64,000 nucleotides of DNA from Noviherbaspirillum cavernae (GTDB lineage: Bacteria; Pseudomonadota; Gammaproteobacteria; Burkholderiales; Burkholderiaceae_D), in assembly GCF_003590875.1 (NCBI RefSeq), contig NZ_QYUN01000002.1, forward strand, positions 868,001 to 932,000, read 5' to 3'. Shown here piece after piece: positions 19,980 through 27,879 of the stretch (positions within the stretch are counted from its first letter, which is position 1; each line of letters opens with the position of its first letter). The notes beneath the pieces are model-generated. The model was not told where the DNA came from. It saw nothing but the letters and a program-made list of their open reading frames with translations, and ran no database searches. The position numbers and the translations under genes were made by a program.

Positions 19980-20698
19980 GGCTTGTCCACCAGGTTGGCG
20001 AGCACGTTCGTGTTCTGACCGCTGCGCGTGATGACGAGGCTGGCCTCGGCCAGCCCGCGTTTCATGACGATCGTGATGCCGGGGCCCTTGCGGGTATTCA
20101 TCTGATAGCTGCTGACTGGCTGCCATCCCTGATCGGCCAGCGTCTGGCGATAGAAATTCGCGTTCGTTTCCGGGGAAAATGTATTGCTCAACACCACGGT
20201 ACGCGCGGTCTTGCCGCTGTCGTGATGCTCGATGTCGTTGAGGATGGTGCTGCCGGACAGCATCGGCAAGGTTTTGTCCTTGTCGATCACGCGCACCTTG
20301 TCGGACGACTGTGTCGCGCTCAACAATCCGGTGGAGCCGTTTTTGCCGGCGGCTTGCACCTGCACCGTGAAAAAGCAGTTGCCGCGCACGACGGCAATCG
20401 TCTGCCACACACCGACCGTGTTTTCAACCGGTGCCGTGCCAGCCGGGCCGCCTTTCCATGCCTGACGATAAAAGGCGAGAACGTCCGCCGGCGGCTGTTC
20501 GCTGTCGAACCGCTTGATGCTCATCGGCACGCCGTTGTACACCATGTATGGTGCGACCCATTCCACCTTCGCCTTCGGTTCTGGGAAGTGCGGACAATTG
20601 ATCTCCTCGGCATGCGATGCGCCGCCCAGCAAGGCGCAGAATGCCAGTCCGGCGATGCGCCGGCGGGCTCGTGCGTTGTCGTGCTGTTGGCTGTTCAT
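19976..20698 (-). CDS. Secreted protein of unknown function in the Tad cluster
   Basis: 240 residues with a cleavable signal peptide (ending about GGASHAEE). The mature part has two similar-looking halves built around AFYRQAW and FYRQTLADQGW. This resembles small periplasmic domains that follow a polar 'ADVLAFYRQ' pattern. I do not recognise the family. Position between the second TadE-like gene and the small pseudopilin gene (gap 12 bp, then 4-bp overlap) indicates a role in pilus assembly. Confidence 0.65.
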   Translation of the reverse strand: MNSQQHDNARARRRIAGLAFCALLGGASHAEEINCPHFPEPKAKVEWVAPYMVYNGVPMSIKRFDSEQPPADVLAFYRQAWKGGPAGTAPVENTVGVWQTIAVVRGNCFFTVQVQAAGKNGSTGLLSATQSSDKVRVIDKDKTLPMLSGSTILNDIEHHDSGKTARTVVLSNTFSPETNANFYRQTLADQGWQPVSSYQMNTRKGPGITIVMKRGLAEASLVITRSGQNTNVLANLVDKP

Positions 20699-20710
20699 GG
20701 CGATGTGTTC

Positions 20711-21544
20711 TTATTTCAGGCGATCGGCCGGGACCTTGTCCGGTTCGATCTTGCCCAGTTCGAGTTTGGAAAATTCCGGCAGGAAGACGGACACGGCGGT
20801 CTGCAGGTACTCCATGATCGGTACGCCGCCGAGTTCCGCGGTAAAGATCGAGAAGGGCACGAGGCCCTTGGTTTGCTGCTTCGTGCTGGTCTTGGCAGGA
20901 TCGTCCGGGCCGTTTGCCGACCAGCCGTTGGCCAGCAACACATTGGTTTCGCTGAAATTGGCCGTCGACGCCTTGGCCAGGAAGTGGTCGTAATCGATGT
21001 CCTTGACCTTGATCGTGACAGTTGCCGCGTACTCGCCGTTCATTTCCAGAGTGAACGGCCCGAGCGTGGCGGCGAAGTTGGCGATGGGGTCGAGAATCTT
21101 GTTCAAGGTTCCCGGCGCCTGGCTGTTGCTGACCGAGTTCTGGATGTCGCTGTAATTGGCCAGCAGCTTCTGGCCATTGCGGTCCTGCCACAGCATCTTG
21201 GAGCCGCCGCTGAAATCGCCGGCATTGCGGTCGTTGTTCGAGAATGCATCGGCCGGGCCGGTTTCGGACAGATAGCGCACGCCGAGTTCGCGGCGAATCT
21301 GGTCGTCGGACTTTGCGTTCGCCTGCCATTTCCGGTCAACGCCGAACCAGCCGATGCTGGACGCCGCGTCGCCGCCGAACCATACCGTGCGTTCCCATGC
21401 GGCGTAGCGCGAGGTCTGCACCGCCGCCGCGCGCATGTCGAGATATTTCCCGACCAGCGGAATGGCGAGAAACAGTGGCACCAATACGAAGCCTGCCACG
21501 ATGAGCAGCTCGATCATTGCCTGACCTCGGTTGCGGGAGTTCAT
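20711..21544 (-). CDS. TadE-like protein 2
   Basis: 277 residues. MNSRNRGQAMIELLIVAGFVLVP is a TadE/TadF-type start: basic residues, G-QAMIE processing-like site, membrane helix. The periplasmic remainder is not recognised. It lies seven bases after the TadG-like gene. Confidence 0.7.
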   Translation of the reverse strand: MNSRNRGQAMIELLIVAGFVLVPLFLAIPLVGKYLDMRAAAVQTSRYAAWERTVWFGGDAASSIGWFGVDRKWQANAKSDDQIRRELGVRYLSETGPADAFSNNDRNAGDFSGGSKMLWQDRNGQKLLANYSDIQNSVSNSQAPGTLNKILDPIANFAATLGPFTLEMNGEYAATVTIKVKDIDYDHFLAKASTANFSETNVLLANGWSANGPDDPAKTSTKQQTKGLVPFSIFTAELGGVPIMEYLQTAVSVFLPEFSKLELGKIEPDKVPADRLK

Positions 21545-21551
21545 GGTTGGC

Positions 21552-23186
21552 TCAGTTCAGGTGAAAAGCGAGGGATACGTATTGTTCGGCGAAGCTGTTG
21601 GGCGCCAGCCTTGCTTGCCAGTAGGGGCTGTACAGGCTGCCCACTTCGGTCTTGCCGTCGCTGCGCGCCCACAGCTTCTTCGGACGCGAGAAATAGATTT
21701 CGGCCTTGCTCAGGCTGCGCATGTAGTTGCTTTGCGTGCCGTTGTTCAAGGCAAACTGGCCGCCAGAAATGCTGTTGCTGGTCGGGATCTTGTTGCCGGC
21801 TTTCTCGATTTCGAGGACCAGAGGTGGGCCGACCAGCGCCGGCTTGTTGACCTTCTTCACGTCGAAATACGTGCGCAGACCGGCCGCCGGATCCAGTGAC
21901 TTGCCGGCACCCTTGCCGCGCTGAATGGCCGCCGCGCCCGCCGTGTTCGGGCTTTGGTAGATGCCGCCATAGGCGTTGGCGGCCGTGGTGCCGAAATTAT
22001 TGTTCGGCATCAGATTGCTGTTCAGGCCGGCCTGTGCCGCGCCCCAGCCCATCGGGATGAAAGGCAGAATGATGGGAATCGGAATCGGGATGCCGAGAAC
22101 GCTGATCCAGAAAATTGCCGCGCCGAAGAAGCCGGTGCCGTCCATCGCACTCCAGGTCTTTTTCGTGTTGTTGACCTTCTTGAGTTCGGTGCCGCCCCGA
22201 TGCCAGAGGTACATGAGCAGCGCGCCATTCTGATAGGGGATCAATCGTGTCGGATCGATCACGAACGGCGTGAGGTACATCATTTCCGGCATGTTCTTGA
22301 ACGGGCCGCCATCCTTCGTGCTGCGGTTCCGCGAAAACCCATCCAGCGAATCAATCGTGACCTTCGCCATGCGATCGGCGGCCGGGCCGTCCTGATTCAG
22401 CATGTTGGGATCTTTTTTGTGGGTGAACAGGAACCACTGCGCGATATGCATCATTGCCGCAACCGTGCCGGGCGTGCTCAGGTCGGCATTGACATCGTTG
22501 AGCTTGATGATGTTGTAGGCGTCGTTGAAGGTCAGCAGATCGCTCACGACACCGAGCGATGATTCGTCCACGCCGGCCAGGTCGTCCAGAATCTGCGCGG
22601 GCGACAGGCCGATGGTCTGCGCCACGGTCAGAGCCGTGCCGTAGTGGTACACCGTTTGCGCGAGGCCGAGCACATCGATCAACTTGTCCAGCAATACGGT
22701 TGTTATCGGCCCGATGGTCTCAAACGTCTGCTTCACGCCCTTGGAAATGGTCTTGGATGCATTCCATGGCACATCCCAGAAAATCTTTGCCATCGGTCCG
22801 CCGAGGGAACTGAGGACTTTCGGAACCCACGACGACGGGCCGGCATAGGTGTTGCCGTAGTTGCGCGCCCACGAAGTGAGCCCCACGACTTGCGCTACCG
22901 CGACCTGATTGGCGACGACGGCGCGGTTGGTGTACGCAGAGAAATTGTAGTCACGCGCCTCGGCCAGTGCAGCGCTGTATGCGGCGGCGTCGGCGGTGTT
23001 TTGCAGTTTCATCTTGTTGATGGACTGCTGACCCATGGTGTACATGGACACCATCACCAGGATGATGATGGAGACGGTAATGAGGGAGAACACCAGCGCC
23101 TGGCCGCGCTGGCGTGGATGGGATGGGAAGGGGGCCAAGGTCACGCGCCTGTTCGAATCATCAAATCGGGACGTAATCCTGGCCAT
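21552..23186 (-). CDS. TadG-like pilus assembly protein
   Basis: 544 residues. After a basic, polar N-terminus comes RQRGQALVFSLITVSIIILVMVSMY, then QNTADAAAYSAALAEARDYNF, the conserved 'ADAAALA' feature of TadG-like proteins. The large periplasmic domain is unrecognised and lacks a clear von Willebrand A motif. AGGAA directly precedes the start. Some members of this kind influence pilus anchoring in the envelope (family knowledge). Confidence 0.75.
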   Translation of the reverse strand: MARITSRFDDSNRRVTLAPFPSHPRQRGQALVFSLITVSIIILVMVSMYTMGQQSINKMKLQNTADAAAYSAALAEARDYNFSAYTNRAVVANQVAVAQVVGLTSWARNYGNTYAGPSSWVPKVLSSLGGPMAKIFWDVPWNASKTISKGVKQTFETIGPITTVLLDKLIDVLGLAQTVYHYGTALTVAQTIGLSPAQILDDLAGVDESSLGVVSDLLTFNDAYNIIKLNDVNADLSTPGTVAAMMHIAQWFLFTHKKDPNMLNQDGPAADRMAKVTIDSLDGFSRNRSTKDGGPFKNMPEMMYLTPFVIDPTRLIPYQNGALLMYLWHRGGTELKKVNNTKKTWSAMDGTGFFGAAIFWISVLGIPIPIPIILPFIPMGWGAAQAGLNSNLMPNNNFGTTAANAYGGIYQSPNTAGAAAIQRGKGAGKSLDPAAGLRTYFDVKKVNKPALVGPPLVLEIEKAGNKIPTSNSISGGQFALNNGTQSNYMRSLSKAEIYFSRPKKLWARSDGKTEVGSLYSPYWQARLAPNSFAEQYVSLAFHLN

Positions 23187-23243
23187 TTCCTGCCTCTTGT
23201 TTCGAGCGCTACGGAAGGCCCTTCATCGCACCTGAATGTGGTT

Positions 23244-23546
23244 TTACTTGGCGGAAGCAGCGTTGCCAGCGTCGTAGTTGGCCATGCCTTTGCCTTCTGC
23301 TGCCTTGGTATTGGCATTTGCTGCTGCAGTGCCGGCAGCTGCCTTGCCTGTTGCCGCGCCTGTGCCTGCAACTTCACCCGCCAGACCTGCGACTTGGCCA
23401 CGGATCGTCTGGCCGAACATGCTGTACACGCCGATCGCGGCGACAGCGATCAGGGCGACGATGATGATGTATTCCGTCATGCCTTGACCCTTTTGGTTTT
23501 TTGGCAATTTTTTTGTCATGGTGTTGATGCGTGCAGCGATTTGCAT
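23244..23546 (-). CDS. flp: Flp/Fap-type pilin
   Basis: 100 residues from the Met at 23546, which has a strong ribosome binding site (GGAGAGGA, 23554-23561). The frame continues upstream to 23594 without a good signal. NQKGQGMTEYIIIVALIAVAA is the Flp prepilin signature with cleavage expected after the G of KG and E-Y at +5/+6. The C-terminal half is unusually Ala/Gly-rich and longer than most Flp pilins, which are often near 55-75 residues. It is the first gene of the Tad/TPS train. Confidence 0.9.
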   Translation of the reverse strand: MQIAARINTMTKKLPKNQKGQGMTEYIIIVALIAVAAIGVYSMFGQTIRGQVAGLAGEVAGTGAATGKAAAGTAAANANTKAAEGKGMANYDAGNAASAK

Positions 23547-23861
23547 GATGTGATCCTCTCCGGGTTGACAGGGTGATGGGTGGTTACTGAACATCTACAT
23601 GTAAGCAAGTGTTACGAGATGTCAATTTTCGGGACGATACCATATGTGCTATCTTGCTTTGAAGTAATTTTTGCCTTTTTAGAACTTTTTCACTGTGTAA
23701 TGAAAATAAACAACAGTTGACAAAAATCAATAAATTTTCTGCTGGGATTTGATGCATCGCAATTGCATCATGGCAATCTTTACGTTTTTTGACGGTTTCT
23801 CATTCACAGACGAGCCATATCGACGGGCCGTTTTGATATCCATGCACAAAGGAACAAGAAG
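23547..23861. other. A+T-rich divergent intergenic region
   Basis: About 315 bp between the divergent flp and Sel1-repeat genes, strongly A+T-rich from 23640 to 23780, in contrast to its neighbours. It must hold both promoters. Apart from the flp promoter candidate I see no clear operator. Confidence 0.6.
23598..23625 (-). promoter_or_regulatory. Predicted sigma-70 promoter of flp
   Basis: On the minus strand TTGACA (23625-23620) is followed after 16 bases by TACATG (23603-23598), giving a leader of about 45 bases to the pilin start. The -35 is a perfect consensus and the -10 is weak. Regulation cannot be read further. Confidence 0.45.
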
Positions 23862-24767
23862 ATGAATCGGTTTTTCAGGGAAGTCGTGCTGCTGTCCGGT
23901 CTGGCGGGAATTGTCTTGCCGGTCCATGCCAGTTATGAGTCGGGCCGCGCGTCCTACGAGCGGGGCGATTTTGCGGCGGCATTCAAGGATTTTTCCGCCG
24001 CTGCGGCTCAGGGCATCGTCAAGGCGCAGAACGATCTGGGCGTGATGTACGAGAAGGGGCAGGGCGTGCCGGTGGACTATGCGCAGGCATTGAACTGGTA
24101 TCGCAAGGCGGCGGACAAGGGCTTTGCGCCGGCGCAGACCTCGGTCGGTTATCTCTATGGCGAAGGCCTCGGCGTACCGCGTGATCATGAGCAGGCGATG
24201 ACGTGGTATCGCAAGGCGTCGGAGCAGAATTTCGCGCAGGCGCAGAACAACATCGGTGCGATGTTCGAAAAGGGCAACGGCGTCGCTGTCGATCCGGCGC
24301 AGGCGCTGGAGTGGTATCGCAAGGCGGCGGACAGGGGACTTCCGTCGGGACAGACGAATCTCGGCTACCTGTATGCGCGCGGCAAGGGTGTGGCGAAAGA
24401 CGATGCCATGGCCGTCGCGTTGTACACCAAGGCGGCCACACAGAACTTCCCGCTGGCGCAGAACAACCTCGGCTACATGTACGCCGAAGGGCGTGGCGTA
24501 CCGCAGGATTATGCGACGGCGGCGTCGTGGTATCGCAAGGCGGCGGCGCAACGATTCGGCCTTGCCCAATTCAACCTCGCGCGTCTGCATGAGCAGGGCA
24601 AGGGCGTGCCGCAAGATGATGCGCAAGCTGTGTCGCTGCTGACGCAGGCGGCCAATGGCGGCTACAAGCCGGCGATGCGCCGGCTGGCGGAGGTGTACAC
24701 ACGCGGGTTGATGGGGCAGAAGGTTTCCATGGATCTGGCGAGCCAATGGACCGGCAAGGCGCGATAA
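23862..24767 (+). CDS. Sel1-like repeat protein, secreted
   Basis: 301 residues: signal peptide (MNRFFREVVLLSGLAGIVLP...HA), then about seven 36-residue Sel1 repeats with the pattern AQNDLGVMYEKGQGVPVDYA / ALNWYRKAADKG. Sel1 solenoids are adaptor or scaffold proteins; here periplasmic or exported. GGAACAAGAAG precedes the ATG. It is divergent from the Tad unit and may share its regulation, which is inference. Confidence 0.85.
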   Translation: MNRFFREVVLLSGLAGIVLPVHASYESGRASYERGDFAAAFKDFSAAAAQGIVKAQNDLGVMYEKGQGVPVDYAQALNWYRKAADKGFAPAQTSVGYLYGEGLGVPRDHEQAMTWYRKASEQNFAQAQNNIGAMFEKGNGVAVDPAQALEWYRKAADRGLPSGQTNLGYLYARGKGVAKDDAMAVALYTKAATQNFPLAQNNLGYMYAEGRGVPQDYATAASWYRKAAAQRFGLAQFNLARLHEQGKGVPQDDAQAVSLLTQAANGGYKPAMRRLAEVYTRGLMGQKVSMDLASQWTGKAR

Positions 24768-24915
24768 GGCCATCAAGTATTTCCGACAGGGCGCAACGAC
24801 GTTTCCAGGTGTTGTGCAAACCCGAGCCTCGATCGCCGCAGCGATGCCGGCGCATTGAGACCGCATACCGTGTCCCTCTGTCGGCCACCCCGGAAATTCA
24901 AGCAGAGGGACACCC

Positions 24916-26802
24916 ATGACGGCATTGTCGATTGCCGTTGACAGACCGGATGAGGCGCAAAGCATTCGGGACTTGTTGACTGATCCGGTTTTTGAAAAAG
25001 CGTCCTATCTGGGGCTGGCGCGGCTTCTTCCCTATACGTCGGAGCGAATCGTGCAGGCGGGCGAATACCTCTATCGCGCCGGCGCTCCCGCGAACGAATT
25101 TTTCTATCTGCTGGACGGCAGGGTCAAGCTGAGTTCGCAGAAGCAGCAGGACATCCCTCCCGGCAGCCGCAGGCTGGGCGAGGAAGCGGCAACCGATTTC
25201 GATCATTACCTGACGAACGCCGTTGCGCAATCGACGGTACGAGTGCTGGTCATTTCGCGCAAGAGCCTCTCCATCCTGTTCGAATCCCGCCCTGAACTCC
25301 GTGGGGAGTTTTATTTCTCATTGATGCAAACCTATGCGGGCGATCATTTGCACCAGGTCGAACGCGTCGAGAAAACCGATGCGCCTGCCGCCGGCAGCGG
25401 CAAGACGTCCGAACATGTGCTTGCGCTGCTGGGGTGGCTGCTCACCTTCATCGCGCCGGCGTCGATCCTGTACTTCGGCGACGGCTGGGGTCTGGAAAAC
25501 AACGCAGTCTACTTTCTCGCCATCTTTTCATCGACCATCCTGATGTGGGTGTTCAGCCTGGTCGACGAATACGTACCCGGCATTTTTGCCTTGCTCGCGA
25601 CGCTGGCGATGGGGCTGGTGCCGACGCCCGTGATTCTATCGGGCCTGGCATCGGACGGTTTCATGCTTGCCATGAGCGTGCTGGGTCTGGCGGCGGTGAT
25701 CGTGTCTTCCGGTCTCAGCTATCGCCTGCTGCTTTTGCTGTTGACGAAGCTGCCCAATACCGCGTTCTGGCAAAACAGCGCGCTGATCGGGATCGGCTTC
25801 CTGCTCACGCCGCTGATCCCGTCGATCAACGGCCGCGTGGCGCTGGTCAGTCCCTTCCTGTCCGACATGCTGGAAATCCTGCACAAGAAATTCAAGGGGC
25901 CGGCCGCCAACCAGCTTGCGGTTTCCGCCTTTACCGGCGTGACGCTGTTTTCCGGTATTTTCCTGAGCAGCAAGTCGGTCAACTTCGTGATCTTCGGCTT
26001 GTTGCCGGATCAGATTCAGGATCAATTTCAATGGATGAACTGGCTGGTCGCATCGGCGGCGACCGGCGTCGTGCTGCTGATCCTGTACGTGGTGATGGCG
26101 CTGGCACTGCCCGGGGAAAAGGAAGCGGCAAAGCTGTCGCGCGAACAGTTGACGATCCAGCTGTCGCTGCTCGGCAAACTCAAAAATCGGGAATGGGCGG
26201 CGATCATAGGCGTCTTGCTGTTCATGCTGGGCGTGGTTACTACCTCGTTCCACAAGGTGTCCTCGCCCTGGCTCGGCATGGCGATCCTGTTCGGCATGCT
26301 GCTGTTCGGCGCATTGAACAAGAAGGAATTTCGCGAAAAAATCGACTGGCCTTTCCTGATCTATCTGGGCGGCATCGTCGGCATCACCAGCGCGATCAAC
26401 TATCTCGGCCTGAGTCAGGTGATCGCATCGCATCTGCCGTGGCTGGGCGAATACATGCACACCAATTTCAGCCTGTTCGTGCTGCTTTTGACCGGCGTCA
26501 TCTTCGTCATCCGCCTCGCGGTGCCGATCACCGCCACCATCGTGGTGGTGGCGACGATCCTGATGCCGGTGGCTGTGCACTACGGCGTCAATCCATGGGT
26601 GGTCGGCTTCATCATTCTGATCATCGGCGAGATGTGGTTCTTCCCGTACCAGTGCTCGTATTACCTGCAGTACCGGCAACTGACCAAGGGCCGCATCTAC
26701 GATGAGAAGCTGTTCCTGAAATTCAATGCACTTTCCAATGTGATGAAGCTCGCGGCGATCTATGCATCGATGCCTTACTGGAAGACACTGGGGCTGCTAT
26801 GA
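24916..26802 (+). CDS. CNBD-DASS (SLC13-type) transporter fusion
   Basis: 628 residues. Residues about 25-145 form a cyclic-nucleotide-binding-like domain (EYLYRAGAPANEFFYLLDGRVKL), but the cassette reads LGEEAATDFDHYLTNAVA with no Arg at the phosphate site. Residues about 165-628 are a membrane domain with some 12 helices resembling the divalent anion:sodium symporter family, including LIPSINGRVALVSPFL, a helix-breaking Ser/Asn region. It probably imports an anionic substrate such as a carboxylate or sulfate, controlled by its N-terminal domain. First gene of a three-gene operon: its stop overlaps the next start (ATGA, 26799-26802). Confidence 0.8.
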   Translation: MTALSIAVDRPDEAQSIRDLLTDPVFEKASYLGLARLLPYTSERIVQAGEYLYRAGAPANEFFYLLDGRVKLSSQKQQDIPPGSRRLGEEAATDFDHYLTNAVAQSTVRVLVISRKSLSILFESRPELRGEFYFSLMQTYAGDHLHQVERVEKTDAPAAGSGKTSEHVLALLGWLLTFIAPASILYFGDGWGLENNAVYFLAIFSSTILMWVFSLVDEYVPGIFALLATLAMGLVPTPVILSGLASDGFMLAMSVLGLAAVIVSSGLSYRLLLLLLTKLPNTAFWQNSALIGIGFLLTPLIPSINGRVALVSPFLSDMLEILHKKFKGPAANQLAVSAFTGVTLFSGIFLSSKSVNFVIFGLLPDQIQDQFQWMNWLVASAATGVVLLILYVVMALALPGEKEAAKLSREQLTIQLSLLGKLKNREWAAIIGVLLFMLGVVTTSFHKVSSPWLGMAILFGMLLFGALNKKEFREKIDWPFLIYLGGIVGITSAINYLGLSQVIASHLPWLGEYMHTNFSLFVLLLTGVIFVIRLAVPITATIVVVATILMPVAVHYGVNPWVVGFIILIIGEMWFFPYQCSYYLQYRQLTKGRIYDEKLFLKFNALSNVMKLAAIYASMPYWKTLGLL

Positions 26803-27833
26803 AAAGAATTCGCTGGGTGATGAGCTTCATCTTCCTCGCCGCGCTGGCGAGCATCGTGATCGTCTTCAATACCACCAAGCCGCGCGTGCTGATTCTGCAC
26901 AGCTATGACAAGGACTATGTGTGGACGCGGGATGTCGATGTCGGCATCAATCGTGCGCTCAAGGAGCAGCATGAATACACGACGCGCTGGTTCTACATGG
27001 ACACCAAGCGTCATCCATGGAAGGAATTCAAGGTCAACGCCGGCAAGACGGTGCAGAAGCTGGTGGAGAGCTGGCAGCCGACGATCGTGATCGCCGTCGA
27101 TGATGACGCGCAGGAATACGCGATGAAGCATTTCGTCGGCCGCCAGGATATCAAGATCGTTTTCTCGGGGGTGAACGATTCGCTCGACCACTATGGTTAC
27201 GACAAGGCGGCCAACGTCACCGGCATCCGCGAGATCAAGCCATTCAAGGCCTTGAAGGAAACCCTGCTGCTGATCGCGGAAACGCAAAAGCATGCGGGGC
27301 CGCTGCGCATCATGTTCCTCGGCGATACGTCGGAATCGGTCCGTAATGACGAGAAGGAGTTCCGCAAATTCGATTGGGCGCCGATCGAGCTGGTCGAACC
27401 ACATTTCCCGAAAACCTTCGACGAATGGCGCGATGCAGTCGATCTGGCGGGCAAGAGCGGCGTCGACTTCATCATCACGGCGAACTACCGGAAGATCCTG
27501 CGCGAGAAGGACGGCAAGACGCTGATGGCGCCGAATGAAGTCGTCACATGGACGCAGGAAAATTCGAAGGTGCCGGTGATCGGCACCAACGGTTTCTTTG
27601 TCGATGACGGCGGCATGCTCGCGATCGGCACTTCGCCCTACGAACAAGGCGAGGTCGCGGTGTCGATGGTCAACGAGATTCTGCGCAGCGGCAAGGCGGT
27701 GAACGAGATTCCGACGCAAACCTCGCGCCAGTTCATTGTCGCCATGCGCGAATCCGGCATCAAGAAATGGAATATCAAGCTGCCGGCGGTCTATGAGGCT
27801 GCAGCGCGTTCGTCGGCGAATTTTTATCCGTGA
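26799..27833 (+). CDS. Membrane-anchored periplasmic binding-like protein
   Basis: 344 residues with one N-terminal helix and no clear cleavage site. It has the fold pattern of ABC-type substrate-binding proteins of the PF04392 kind: VLILHSYDKDYVWTRDVDVG, TIVIAVDDDAQEYAMKHFVG and a later ITANYRKILREKDG. No permease or ATPase of an ABC transporter is nearby, so it may sense a ligand for the cyclase or the transporter encoded beside it (inference). Confidence 0.7.
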   Translation: MKRIRWVMSFIFLAALASIVIVFNTTKPRVLILHSYDKDYVWTRDVDVGINRALKEQHEYTTRWFYMDTKRHPWKEFKVNAGKTVQKLVESWQPTIVIAVDDDAQEYAMKHFVGRQDIKIVFSGVNDSLDHYGYDKAANVTGIREIKPFKALKETLLLIAETQKHAGPLRIMFLGDTSESVRNDEKEFRKFDWAPIELVEPHFPKTFDEWRDAVDLAGKSGVDFIITANYRKILREKDGKTLMAPNEVVTWTQENSKVPVIGTNGFFVDDGGMLAIGTSPYEQGEVAVSMVNEILRSGKAVNEIPTQTSRQFIVAMRESGIKKWNIKLPAVYEAAARSSANFYP

Positions 27834-27879
27834 CGCTGTTTCGGAAAATGGCGCAGACATTCGACAGGGGATACCAGAC

